Assembly: GCA_039822105.1 (NCBI GenBank)
Contig: JBCBMW010000016.1
Span: 16,320 to 80,319, forward strand
From: Parvularcula sp039822105
Lineage (GTDB): Bacteria; Pseudomonadota; Alphaproteobacteria; Caulobacterales; Parvularculaceae
DNA: 64,000 nt
Direction of reading: 5' to 3'
The notes below the pieces were generated by a model. It saw only the letters and a program-made list of their open reading frames with translations. It had not been told where the DNA came from and did not search any database. The position numbers and the translations under genes were made by a program. Positions 8,894 through 17,782 of the stretch are shown here, piece by piece. Positions within the stretch are counted from its first letter, which is position 1; each line of letters starts with the position of its first letter.

Positions 8894-9289
8894 ATGTTAA
8901 CTATTTTCCCGCTTTTGACGATCAGCTTGGTGATTTACAGCTTGCTGGCTCTGCTGCCTTTTAACGGCGCCTGGTACGACAACGCCCTGCCTGCGATTGA
9001 GATGATCTCAGGAGAACGGTGGGTGATCACCTGGGGGGACCTCTTCCTCATGGTGTCGATGGTCTTTCTTTTCGTTGAGATTTTGCGATCCACCGAAACA
9101 GGATCCGATTCCATTTGGAACCACGGTTTATCGGCTGGTGTGTTCATCATCGCGATGCTGATGTTCGTGCTGCTGCCTGCTTACAGTAACTCTGTGTTTT
9201 TCCTCTATATGTTAATGACGGCGCTCGATTTTATGGCTGGCTTCATCATCACTATACGGGCAGCACGGAGGGATTTTGGTGTGAGCTGA
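8894..9289 (+). CDS. Hypothetical four-helix membrane protein
   Basis: I do not recognise this 131-residue protein. It is almost entirely hydrophobic, with helices near residues 3-22, 42-60, 74-92 and 95-116, and a basic, cytoplasm-like C-terminus (RAARRDFGVS). The ATG at 8894 follows AGGGG with a suitable spacing. An open frame extends upstream into the GT2 gene but has no good start. It lies 91 bases after the GT2 gene on the same strand, so it could be an accessory membrane subunit of that unit. That link is inferred from position only. Confidence 0.55.
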   Translation: MLTIFPLLTISLVIYSLLALLPFNGAWYDNALPAIEMISGERWVITWGDLFLMVSMVFLFVEILRSTETGSDSIWNHGLSAGVFIIAMLMFVLLPAYSNSVFFLYMLMTALDFMAGFIITIRAARRDFGVS

Positions 9290-9397
9290 TCGCGCCAGCG
9301 CTGAAACCTCCAATTTACCTCGATTTTAGCGTTTCTTCATCCGGAAGGCTTACGACGGGATCCAACAAGATCTTGCGATTGTGCTGGACGGACCTGG

Positions 9398-11119
9398 ATG
9401 ACTACGCCTTTCGTTTCGAGTGTCGGCCCTGACTCGGTCCGCTTTGCCCTTGAGGCGGCGGGCCAAGCTATGTTCGAGTTCGACCCCCAACAGGGCTGTG
9501 TCGCTTGGGCTGATGCGGCCCAGGTCTCTGCTGTCCTCGGATTGTCAGCGGACAATGAGGTCACCAGCTACGACACCCTCACCCAACTGGTCGTCCCGGA
9601 AGACGCCATGACCCGCAGCGCGCAAATCGCGCACGCGAAAGACGAAGGCCGCTCTTACAACGTTGAGTACCGCGTCGACACTGGCGACGGCACGCTTCGC
9701 TGGTTCGAGGAGCGCGGCGTCTGGATGGCCGTCGGTGAGGAGCAGCGCCTGGTGGGCGTGATCCGCCGCATCGATGCGCAAAAGAGCCGGGAAGAGCAGC
9801 TGAGCTACCTCGCGGCGCATGACGAACTCACCGGTTCTTTGAACCGGACACGGACCAAGCAGCTGGTTGAGGACGCGCTCGTCGGCGCGTCGGACCAACC
9901 AACCCATGCGTTTTTCTTGGTCGCTATCGACAATATTGGTGGGATCAATCTGAGCTTTGGTTTTGACGCCGCTGATCAGGTGATCCGGTGTGTGGGGAAT
10001 CGCTTCCGCGAGGGGCTGGGGGACGAGGTGCGCTGCGGACGCGTGGCTGGAACCAAGTTCGGCCTTCTCGCGCCCGTGGGGACGGCTGAAGCGATCCGCA
10101 AACTGGCGATCGATGTTCTGAACCTGATCAGGGCCGATGTCGTCGAAACCCGCAGCGGCGGCATTGCCGTTTCTGTCTGCCTCGGCGCCGTGCCGCTCAC
10201 GGCCGATGTGACGAGCGCTGATATGGCGTTTGCCAGAGCCGAAGCGGCACTGGACCAAGCGCGAGTGAGTGGCCCGTCCAGCTGGTCGATGTTCTCTGCT
10301 CTGACGGACTCGAGCACCGCCCGTCACCGCGACGCTGAGATGAGCGACGTCATTCTCACGGCCCTGAACGAGCGCCGTGTGCAGATAGCCTTCCAGCCGA
10401 TCGTGACGGACGTTGATGCGCCGCGCAAAAAGTACGAATGCCTGATCCGCATCGATCTCGAGAATGACGGACCGTTTTCGGCGCCGAACTTCATCGCGGC
10501 CGCGGAGCGCCTTGGTCTCGTCCATCTCTTGGACCGCCGGGTTCTGGAACTTGCGACCATTGCCTTGGCCCGCGAGCCTGAGATTGAGCTTGCGGTCAAC
10601 GTCTCGTGGGAGACGGTGAAGGATCCGGTCTGGGCCGATGGTTACGTCGCCCATCTCCGTGCCAACGCCCATCTTGCGGACAGGCTGACGGTGGAACTGA
10701 CGGAGACCCGGATCGTCGATGCAGTTGAGGCATCGGAAGAGTTCGTCGCACGGATCAAAGGCCTGGGTGCGAAATTCGCACTCGATGACTTTGGTGCGGG
10801 CTACACGTCCTTCCGGAACTTGAAGGCCCTCGACATTGACATTCTCAAAATCGACGGCTCGTTCATCACTGGCCTCGCGCAAAGCCGGGACAACCAGCTT
10901 TTTGTCCGGACCTTGATCGATCTTGCTCGGAACTTCGGCATGAAGACCGTCGCGGAATGGGTCGATAATGAGCGTGATGCGGCGATGCTGAAAGCGCTTG
11001 GTGTGGACTATCTCCAAGGCTTCTATGTGGGTCGGCCCGAGATGCGGCCGGATTGGACCACGCGGACGGTGCTTGACGACAACCGCAGCAGCGACGTTCA
11101 AGAAGCCTCCACCGCTTAA
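9398..11119 (+). CDS. PAS-GGDEF(degenerate)-EAL signalling protein
   Basis: The protein has 573 residues. A PAS-like sensor covers about residues 10-130, ending in a PAC-type RWFEERGVWM. A GGDEF-fold domain follows (AAHDELTGSLNRT...), whose signature is AGTKF instead of GGDEF, so cyclase activity is unlikely. The EAL domain (about 320-560) has ECLIR where EALLR is usual. It keeps NVSW, ELTET, DDFGAGYTS, KIDGSFI, VAEWVD and the Q of DYLQGF, so c-di-GMP hydrolysis is plausible. No membrane helices are seen, so it is cytoplasmic. It is transcribed alone and convergent with kdsB. Confidence 0.88.
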   Translation: MTTPFVSSVGPDSVRFALEAAGQAMFEFDPQQGCVAWADAAQVSAVLGLSADNEVTSYDTLTQLVVPEDAMTRSAQIAHAKDEGRSYNVEYRVDTGDGTLRWFEERGVWMAVGEEQRLVGVIRRIDAQKSREEQLSYLAAHDELTGSLNRTRTKQLVEDALVGASDQPTHAFFLVAIDNIGGINLSFGFDAADQVIRCVGNRFREGLGDEVRCGRVAGTKFGLLAPVGTAEAIRKLAIDVLNLIRADVVETRSGGIAVSVCLGAVPLTADVTSADMAFARAEAALDQARVSGPSSWSMFSALTDSSTARHRDAEMSDVILTALNERRVQIAFQPIVTDVDAPRKKYECLIRIDLENDGPFSAPNFIAAAERLGLVHLLDRRVLELATIALAREPEIELAVNVSWETVKDPVWADGYVAHLRANAHLADRLTVELTETRIVDAVEASEEFVARIKGLGAKFALDDFGAGYTSFRNLKALDIDILKIDGSFITGLAQSRDNQLFVRTLIDLARNFGMKTVAEWVDNERDAAMLKALGVDYLQGFYVGRPEMRPDWTTRTVLDDNRSSDVQEASTA

Positions 11120-11125
11120 TCCGTT

Positions 11126-11875
11126 CTACCCAGACGTTTTGAACCGCTGGACAAACGCGTCGTAGTCCTCGCGCGTGTCGATCCCTGGTGCAGCGCGCTC
11201 CACCATGATCACGGCCACCCGTTCACCCGCCTCAAGCGCTGTGAGCTGCTCAAGGCTTTCTGTCACGGCGAGCCCCGACGGTTTCAGTGATGCAAAGGCC
11301 TGCAGCGGCTGGGGCGAGAAGGCGTAAAGCCCGATATGCAGCTTCGGTTGGTGCTCCCGGGTGCGGGGGAAGGGCATGATCGAGCGCGAGAAATAGAGTG
11401 CATCTTCGGACTGCCCGCCTGTGGCCGTGGTGACCACTTTCACCGTGTTCGGATTGTCCGGGTCGATGTCCGCAGGGAAAGGGCAGGCGAGGGTCGAAAT
11501 GAACGCAGGCCTTATGTCATTGGCCGCTTCCAGGTGCCCCTCAATCAGCCGGGCAATGTTGCCTGGTTCGACCTCGGGCTCATCGCCTTGAAGATTGATG
11601 ATCACCGACGCATCGCGGCCCTTCGCGGTGGCAGCGACACGCGCTGAACCTGAAGGAAGCTCCGGGTCCGTCATGGCGACGTCGGCGCCGAAACCCTTGG
11701 TTGCTGTTTCGATCCGCTCATCATCAGTGGCGATCAGGACATCCGCTCCATCGACCTGACACGCCGCTTCCCACGTGTGCTGGACCAGCGGTTTGCCGGT
11801 CTCATCAAGGAGCATTTTGCCCTTGAGGCGCTGCGAGCCGTAGCGCGCTGGAATAACGATCAGGGGTCTGCTCAT
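11126..11875 (-). CDS. kdsB: 3-deoxy-manno-octulosonate cytidylyltransferase (CMP-KDO synthetase)
   Basis: The protein has 249 residues. It begins with the nucleotide-binding MSRPLIVIPARYGSQRLKGKM, followed by LIATDDERI, NLQGDEPEV and the late HIGLYAFSPQPLQAF. KdsB activates KDO with CTP for addition to lipid A, giving the inner core of lipopolysaccharide. Its start overlaps the end of the vanZ-like gene by 4 bases, so the galE-like, vanZ-like and kdsB genes form one minus-strand operon. No kdsA or waaA is in the window. Confidence 0.95.
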   Translation of the reverse strand: MSRPLIVIPARYGSQRLKGKMLLDETGKPLVQHTWEAACQVDGADVLIATDDERIETATKGFGADVAMTDPELPSGSARVAATAKGRDASVIINLQGDEPEVEPGNIARLIEGHLEAANDIRPAFISTLACPFPADIDPDNPNTVKVVTTATGGQSEDALYFSRSIMPFPRTREHQPKLHIGLYAFSPQPLQAFASLKPSGLAVTESLEQLTALEAGERVAVIMVERAAPGIDTREDYDAFVQRFKTSG

Positions 11876-12297
11876 ATTTTGTACCGTTTCAAGACCATGT
11901 GCGCGAGCTCAGCTAAGCCAAACCCTGTCAGCACACCCAGCATATTGGCGAAGAGGTCCGCGAGGGACCGTGACCGCTCTGGGAAGAATCCCTGAAGGAT
12001 CTCCAAAAGCCCGCCATAGAGCGTGATGGACACCGCTAAAATCGTGAAAACAATAGCAGTTTTGCCAATCAGCCGGACACCGAACGCAGACAGTGCACCA
12101 AGCACCGTATACGCCAGAAAGTGGCCAAACTTATCGACTTGCGACCAGTCGTCGAAGAAGAGTTTGGCAAGTCCCTTGAAGATCGAAAGATGCCCCATCG
12201 CGCTGTCCCCCGCCGGGGTCAGCGAGAAGAAAGCGATCGCCACCGCAGCTGCGACAGCTAGCACTCGCGATATCAGCCTGAGGTTAAGCGCTTTCAC
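11872..12297 (-). CDS. VanZ-like membrane protein
   Basis: The protein has about 141 residues with four predicted helices. It shows the VanZ-like pattern: FFSLTPAG after the first helix, then KFGHFLAYTVLGAL, and LLEILQGFFPERSRSLADLFANMLGVLTG, which is the family's E-Q-x-P-R-D/ADLxAN block. VanZ-like proteins are small membrane proteins of unclear function; the founder gives teicoplanin resistance. The GTG at 12297 is chosen, and a TTG at 12306 is possible. It overlaps the upstream galE-like gene by 14 bases and the kdsB start by 4. Confidence 0.75.
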   Translation of the reverse strand: MKALNLRLISRVLAVAAAVAIAFFSLTPAGDSAMGHLSIFKGLAKLFFDDWSQVDKFGHFLAYTVLGALSAFGVRLIGKTAIVFTILAVSITLYGGLLEILQGFFPERSRSLADLFANMLGVLTGFGLAELAHMVLKRYKI

Positions 12298-13276
12298 GGG
12301 TATCAAAGCCGCCGCGATCTTCCCATGCGATCGCTGTACGGATGATCAAATCAAGATCGTTGTAAAGTGGTCGCCAGCCCAGGACGGAACGAATGGCCGC
12401 TGTGTCGGCGATCAGCTGCGGCGGATCACCAGCCCGGCGGCCTGTGATGGTCACGTCCATAGGCTTGCCCGTCACCCGTTCAACGGACTGGACGACATCC
12501 TGGACCGAGACGCCTTCGCCATACCCGCAATTGAGGACCACGGATGATCCGCCTGCGCGCAAATAATCGACCGCATCGGCGTGCGCGGCCGCCACGTCGG
12601 CCACATGCACATAGTCGCGGATAGCGGTGCCATCCGGCGTGTCATAGTCGTTGCCGTAGATCTTAAGCGGCCCTTCCTTCCGGCCGGTCGCCACCCGCAC
12701 CGCCGCGGTGATGAGGTGCTTGGGCGCATTCGCGTCACCTGATCGTCCGGTGGGATCAGCTCCTGCGGCATTGAAATAACGAAGCACCACCAGCGCGATG
12801 TCGTGGCCTTCACACACATCGCTTGCGATCCGTTCTGCCGCCACGGCCGCTGCGCCCATCGGGGAGATCGGGATCAGCGGCTCACTTTCAGGCACGGGCG
12901 TGCACGATGGGGTGCCGTAAACCGAGGCGGTGGACGACAGCACGAACCGCTTCACGCCCGCCTCAACAGCGCCGCGCAAGACGCTCATCAACGGTACCAG
13001 CGTGCTTTCAAAAGCGTCGAGCGGGTCTTTCAGCGAGCGCTCCACCGTGCCGCGATCGGGGAAATGCACGACGTCGGTCACGCCGTGCGCTTCGAAAGCC
13101 TCGCGAACTGCTTGGGCTGATGTCAGGTCCACGCGCTTCAGAAATGGCTGATCGGAGGGGAGGGCCGCCGCCCGGTCGCTATCAAAGCCCAAATGGGGCA
13201 AAGCGCGATCGGTGAGGGACAGCAGCATCTGCCGACCCTCGTAGCTCGATGCTCCGATGACACCAATCATCGCCAT
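12284..13276 (-). CDS. GalE-like extended SDR lacking catalytic Tyr and Lys
   Basis: The protein has 330 residues and aligns with UDP-glucose 4-epimerase over its full length: FVLSSTASVYG, LRYFNAAGADPTG, GNDYDTPDGTAIRDYVHVADVAAAH and late GWRP. The active-site block reads SPMGAAAVAAER, where GalE has SPYGxxKxxxE. The catalytic Tyr is therefore Met140 and the Lys is Ala144. The NAD-binding loop is also altered (GASSYEG instead of GGAGYIG). As written it should not epimerise by the known mechanism. It may be a sugar-nucleotide-binding scaffold or regulator. It heads the vanZ-like/kdsB operon. The fold call is firm and activity is doubtful. Confidence 0.85.
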   Translation of the reverse strand: MAMIGVIGASSYEGRQMLLSLTDRALPHLGFDSDRAAALPSDQPFLKRVDLTSAQAVREAFEAHGVTDVVHFPDRGTVERSLKDPLDAFESTLVPLMSVLRGAVEAGVKRFVLSSTASVYGTPSCTPVPESEPLIPISPMGAAAVAAERIASDVCEGHDIALVVLRYFNAAGADPTGRSGDANAPKHLITAAVRVATGRKEGPLKIYGNDYDTPDGTAIRDYVHVADVAAAHADAVDYLRAGGSSVVLNCGYGEGVSVQDVVQSVERVTGKPMDVTITGRRAGDPPQLIADTAAIRSVLGWRPLYNDLDLIIRTAIAWEDRGGFDTRESA

Positions 13277-13348
13277 AGCAACCCACGATTCACCCGATGC
13301 TGATCGTTTGCCCTGATTGGGGCGCGGGGGGAAGGGCGGATCCTGCCC

Positions 13349-15565
13349 TTAGGTCCGAATTGGTGTGGGTTGCCAAACAGCGACCAGGCGGTCGAGTTCG
13401 CGCCGGGACATCGGATCGAGATCAAGCGCCAGGGCAGCGGCTTCCTCGCCTGCGTTAGCGTCGCCTTGCTCCTCGGCGAGTCGGAACCAGTAATAGGCTT
13501 GGGCGGCGTCGCGGCGGTCCTCAGGAATGTAATCCATCGAAGGCGTGAGGATCATGCCCAGGTTGAACATGGCATCGGTGAGGCCAGCCGAGGCGGCCCG
13601 CTCAAACCCGCGGATCGCGGCGTCGACATCGACCGGGCCGAAGCGCTCATCAATCGCGAAGAAGGCCAGGCGGTGGATCGCTCGGGCGTTGCCCATCTTG
13701 GCCGCTTCTTCAAACCATTGCTTCGACTTTTGCGTATCGGCACTGACGAAGTTACCGGCGAGATACATCTCGCCAAGATCGTGCTGGGCGGCGGCGGAGC
13801 CTGCGCGTGCCGCGCGCATCATCGCGTTGACCCCGTTTTCCACCTCATCGGCTGTCACAGCGTCGGCCAGCTGGCTCTTCGCTTCGGCGTAGAGGGTTGC
13901 GGGCTGTTCACCGGTGTTGGCCGCGAGCCGCTCCGGGACGGACGCAGGGGCTTCGCTGGTGACAGGAGCGGCAGGTTCGGCCGCTCCGCTGTCTTCAGAG
14001 ATCAGCCGCACGGCCATGAACACAATCGCCGCCAGGGCAACGGTCATCAGCACCCAGCCCAATTGCGGGTTGTTCTCGCCGCGCTCAACAAAGGGTCGTC
14101 CAAAAAGCGCGCGGAGCCGTTCGCCTAGCGTGGGCTCATCGGCAAACGGATCACCTTCGCCGAACGCCATGGCCCCATCACGCAAGCTGCCGTCAAAGTC
14201 TGACTCGTCGCGCCAATCGGTTGAGAAGTGGGGCCCTGTGTCCTGGGCCGCCAGTTCGGGCGGCGGCTGACGATAAAAGCCATTGCTGTCGGCGCCGAAT
14301 GTGGCGTCGGCATCGGTTGCATCGACCGCGCCAAAGGCCGCGGGATGGCCCGCTGGTTGTGGCGGTGGTGTTTCCATGGGCGGAGGCGGAACGGAGTCCT
14401 TTTGCACGCGGAAATCGAGCGGGTCCTCAAAGACCCGGTCGAACTCATCGTCGTCGTCTGCCCCCGACTTAAAATCTTCGACCAAAGAAGCCTCTTCCAG
14501 CTCTTGGACAATGTCCGGCCCACCCCTCACAGCGGGATGTTGGTCGCGGCTTTCCAGTCTGTCCACCACGCTGGCGAACGCACCTTGCAGGGCGGTGATG
14601 CGCCGATCGGCTTCGGCGACGGCGTCGCGCACCTCTCCGGTGGAGCCCTGACCGCCAGAATTGAGGCTTGTTTCCTGGACTTCGCGGCGAAGAGCTTCGA
14701 CGGACTGGGCCACCCGGCTGATGCCCTCAGCGGAGCGTTCTTCGCCGGCCTCAATTTTTTCCGAAAGCCGCGCGACATTATGCTCAAGGGTGCGGATGTT
14801 GTCGCTGGTGCGTTTGATTTCGCTGCCAAGCAGTTGCAGCCGCTGGCTCGTGCGTTCGATGAAGGTCTCGTCGTGCGAGTCCATGGCCTCTTTGGCGGCG
14901 TCGAGCGCCTCGCTGACCAGGCTTTCGGTGGTTGAAACCCGCTCCGTGGTGGAGTCGACAGCTTCGAGAAGCTGCCCCAGCTCGCCGCGCAAAAGCGCAT
15001 CTTCTTCGTCGAATCGAGCCTTCAGCTCACTGACGATATCTTCGTTGCGCTCCAGCCGCCGCTCCGTGTCCTGGCGGGAGGCCTCGACCTGGTCGACGAG
15101 GGTGCTGAGCGCTTTCTCCAGGGCGACGAGGCTCCGAACCCAAGAGTTCTTCTCGCTCGCGCCCTCAAGCCGATCGAGCCGCTCCGCGATATCCATGCCG
15201 CCAGCGACAGCATCGGTCTCCCGCTCGAGCCTTTTCACCCGCTCGAACACGGTCTCGAGGCCTTTGTTGAGGCCGCCCATCGCTTCGCGTGACTGCATGT
15301 CGTTGGACTGCAGGTGCTTTTCGGCGGTTTTGAGGCGGTCATTCAGCCTGTTCAGCGTATCGACCACGCCGCGCAGTTGGTCCGTCGTGACGCCAGACAC
15401 GGTCGTTTCCTGACCGCCACCGGATACCTCGCCGAGCCCTTGCTCTTTGATCATCTGCGTCATCCACTCGCCAAGCGTCATGCCGTTTCTGCGCGCAAGT
15501 TCTTTCGCCACCGAGCGGGCGTCAGGGTCGATCCCTTTCACGCTCCAGGGGACATTGGACTTCAC
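13349..15565 (-). CDS. PodJ-like polar localisation protein with coiled coil and Sel1 repeats
   Basis: The protein has about 738 residues. The N-terminus carries the conserved PWSVKGIDPDARSVAKEL...GMTLGEWM block seen in alphaproteobacterial PodJ/PodJ-like proteins. A long coiled coil (about 60-340) follows, then an acidic, Pro-rich linker. One membrane helix near residue 510 (LGWVLMTVALAAIVFMAV) precedes a periplasmic region of Sel1/TPR-like repeats (about 600-710). PodJ organises cell-pole factors in Caulobacter. Unlike PodJ there is no peptidoglycan-binding domain at the end. The GTG at 15565 has GAGGA 8 bases upstream; a GTG at 15583 would add six residues. It is a single gene. Confidence 0.8.
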   Translation of the reverse strand: MKSNVPWSVKGIDPDARSVAKELARRNGMTLGEWMTQMIKEQGLGEVSGGGQETTVSGVTTDQLRGVVDTLNRLNDRLKTAEKHLQSNDMQSREAMGGLNKGLETVFERVKRLERETDAVAGGMDIAERLDRLEGASEKNSWVRSLVALEKALSTLVDQVEASRQDTERRLERNEDIVSELKARFDEEDALLRGELGQLLEAVDSTTERVSTTESLVSEALDAAKEAMDSHDETFIERTSQRLQLLGSEIKRTSDNIRTLEHNVARLSEKIEAGEERSAEGISRVAQSVEALRREVQETSLNSGGQGSTGEVRDAVAEADRRITALQGAFASVVDRLESRDQHPAVRGGPDIVQELEEASLVEDFKSGADDDDEFDRVFEDPLDFRVQKDSVPPPPMETPPPQPAGHPAAFGAVDATDADATFGADSNGFYRQPPPELAAQDTGPHFSTDWRDESDFDGSLRDGAMAFGEGDPFADEPTLGERLRALFGRPFVERGENNPQLGWVLMTVALAAIVFMAVRLISEDSGAAEPAAPVTSEAPASVPERLAANTGEQPATLYAEAKSQLADAVTADEVENGVNAMMRAARAGSAAAQHDLGEMYLAGNFVSADTQKSKQWFEEAAKMGNARAIHRLAFFAIDERFGPVDVDAAIRGFERAASAGLTDAMFNLGMILTPSMDYIPEDRRDAAQAYYWFRLAEEQGDANAGEEAAALALDLDPMSRRELDRLVAVWQPTPIRT

Positions 15566-15857
15566 GCAGCCGTTCCTCTTCACTGGCCATCGAGCCGGGC
15601 AAGACCATGGAATTCGCCCGAATCTTTTGAGCTTTTGGCGTTATGCTGATTTCAATCAGGGGTGAAGGCGCAGGCTTAAGAAAGTTCTAAGGATCGACCA
15701 CCGATTGCACTCATGGGTTGCGACAACCTTTGTTCTTCCCGCCCGCCGCCGCGACCGATCGCATCTTTGCTTTGGCAAGGATACGAGGGTACGAACGCGC
15801 CAACATTGACAGTTCGCAGGGCAAAGAATCCTGCACACAACAAAACGGAGACCATCG

Positions 15858-17645
15858 ATGCCAATTTATGAGGCACCAATCCGCGACATGCAGTTCGTGC
15901 TCCACGAGGTTCTTAAACTGCAAAACTACTCAAACCTTCCGGGGTTTGCTGATGCCGATCCCGATACGATCGACGCGATCCTTGAGGAATCCGGCAAGTT
16001 CCACCGTGACGTGCTCGCTCCTTTGAACCGGGTGGGCGATATCGAAGGCGCCAAGCGCAACGATGACGGCTCAGTGACCACGCCGACGGGCTTTAAAGAG
16101 GCCTACAAACAGTTTTGCGAAGCTGGCCTCGGCGCGCTGGCCATGGACCCAGAATATGGCGGCCAAGGTCTGCCGATTGTCCTGGCCCTCGCGATCTCTG
16201 AAATGACGTCGTCAGCCAACCAATCCTTCGGCATGTATCCTGGCCTTTCAGCAGGCGCATGGCGCGCGATCCACGCGGCGGCTTCGGAAGAGCAGAAGCA
16301 GCAATATCTGCCGAAGATGACCACCGGCGAATGGACTGGCACGATGAACCTGACCGAGCCGCAGTGCGGTACGGATCTGGGTCTCATCCGGACCAAAGCT
16401 GTTCCGCAGGCGGACGGCAGCTATAAGATCACTGGCCAGAAGATCTGGATCTCGGCTGGTGAGCACGACATGTCGGACAACATCATCCACCTGGTGTTGG
16501 CCCGCATCGAAGGCGCCCCAGAAGGCATCAAGGGCATCTCGCTCTTCATCGTGCCGAAGTTTATGGTCAATGATGACGGCTCGCTCGGTGAGCGGAACAA
16601 TGTCAGTTGCGGCGGCCTTGAAGAGAAGATGGGTATCCACGGCAACGCGACCTGCGTCATGAACTATGACGAAGCGACCGGCTTCCTTTGCGGCGAAGAG
16701 CACAAAGGCATGCGCGCCATGTTCGTGATGATGAACGAAGCGCGTCTGGGTGTCGGCCTGCAGGGCTACGCAGCTGCTGAAGTGGCAATGCAGAACGCAG
16801 CGGCCTTCGCTCGCGATCGTCTGCAGTCACGCTCGGTGACCGGCGTCAAAGCTCCTGAAAAGCCTGCTGACCCGATCATCGTCCACCCTGATGTCCGCCG
16901 TATGCTGATGGATACGCGGGCGTTCGTTGAAGGCGCCCGTGCCCTGACGTTCTGGGCGGGCCTTCAGGAGGATATGAGCCACAAGTCACCTGACGACGAG
17001 ACCAAACAGAAGTCGTCGGACTTCATGGCTCTCCTCACACCGGTGATCAAAGCCTACCTCACCGACAAGGGCTCGAAAGGCGCCAATGACAGCCTTCAGG
17101 TCTTCGGCGGCTCGGGCTTCACCGAAGAGTGGGGCATGTCTCAATTTGTCCGTGATGTGCGGATTGCGCTGATCTACGAAGGCACGAACGGCATTCAGGC
17201 GCTTGACCTGGTCGGCCGTAAGCTGATGGCTGAAGGTGGCCGTTACTGGCAGAGCTTCTTCGCTGAGATTGATCAGTGGGGCGCGGACAACAAAGGTCAG
17301 TCAGACGTCCTCGACGGCTATATCGATCAGCTCGCTGGCACCAAGAAAGAGCTCGAAGAAGCCACCCAGTGGCTCGCGCAAAACGCGATGACCAACTTCG
17401 ACAACGCGGCCGCCGGCTCGCACGACTATCTCCACATGTTTGGCCTCGTCTCGATCGGCTACATGTGGCTGATGATGACCAAAGAAGCGCTCGAGCGCGA
17501 AGGCGACAACGATCCGTTCTACAAGAACAAGCTGATCACTGCGCGTTACTTCTTCGAGCGTGTGCTGCCTGAAAGCTCTGTCCACCTGGCCAAGCTGAAA
17601 ACTGGTGCGGATAGCATGATGGCACTGGACGCAGAGGCGTTCTAA
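15858..17645 (+). CDS. Acyl-CoA dehydrogenase with C-terminal extension (DmdC-like)
   Basis: The protein has 595 residues, longer than a standard 380-residue acyl-CoA dehydrogenase. It begins with the MPIYEAPIRDMQFVLHEV motif of this subfamily. The FAD and substrate blocks LTEPQCGTDLG, KIWISAGEHDM and DSLQVFGGSGFTEEW are present, and the catalytic Glu lies in ALIYEGTNGIQALDLVGRK. A C-terminal helical domain (PF12806 type) follows. The subfamily includes methylmercaptopropionyl-CoA dehydrogenase DmdC and broad-range acyl-CoA dehydrogenases. No other DMSP genes are near, so the substrate is open. GGAGA precedes the ATG, and a strong terminator follows the stop. Confidence 0.9.
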   Translation: MPIYEAPIRDMQFVLHEVLKLQNYSNLPGFADADPDTIDAILEESGKFHRDVLAPLNRVGDIEGAKRNDDGSVTTPTGFKEAYKQFCEAGLGALAMDPEYGGQGLPIVLALAISEMTSSANQSFGMYPGLSAGAWRAIHAAASEEQKQQYLPKMTTGEWTGTMNLTEPQCGTDLGLIRTKAVPQADGSYKITGQKIWISAGEHDMSDNIIHLVLARIEGAPEGIKGISLFIVPKFMVNDDGSLGERNNVSCGGLEEKMGIHGNATCVMNYDEATGFLCGEEHKGMRAMFVMMNEARLGVGLQGYAAAEVAMQNAAAFARDRLQSRSVTGVKAPEKPADPIIVHPDVRRMLMDTRAFVEGARALTFWAGLQEDMSHKSPDDETKQKSSDFMALLTPVIKAYLTDKGSKGANDSLQVFGGSGFTEEWGMSQFVRDVRIALIYEGTNGIQALDLVGRKLMAEGGRYWQSFFAEIDQWGADNKGQSDVLDGYIDQLAGTKKELEEATQWLAQNAMTNFDNAAAGSHDYLHMFGLVSIGYMWLMMTKEALEREGDNDPFYKNKLITARYFFERVLPESSVHLAKLKTGADSMMALDAEAF

Positions 17646-17672
17646 ACGGCCCATACCGCAGAAAACGAGAAG

Positions 17673-17702
17673 AACCCGAGCCTTTATGGCTCGGGTTTTT
17701 TT
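17673..17702 (+). terminator. Rho-independent terminator of acyl-CoA dehydrogenase gene
   Basis: A perfect stem AACCCGAGCC/GGCTCGGGTT with a TTTAT loop is followed directly by a run of T residues. It begins 28 bases after the stop codon at 17645. Confidence 0.9.
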
Positions 17703-17782
17703 GTGGCCAGAGGGCGTGGGCATGACGGCCTGGCCTCGGGCCGTTTTGCGCTCTAGCCTCCCAGCAAAAGTCTAGGGAGACG

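Noticed and set aside
9545..11101. Open frame of 518 codons antisense to the EAL protein gene
   Set aside because: It is a shadow of GC-rich codon bias: the opposite strand encodes a clear PAS-GGDEF-EAL protein, and this frame shows no domain.
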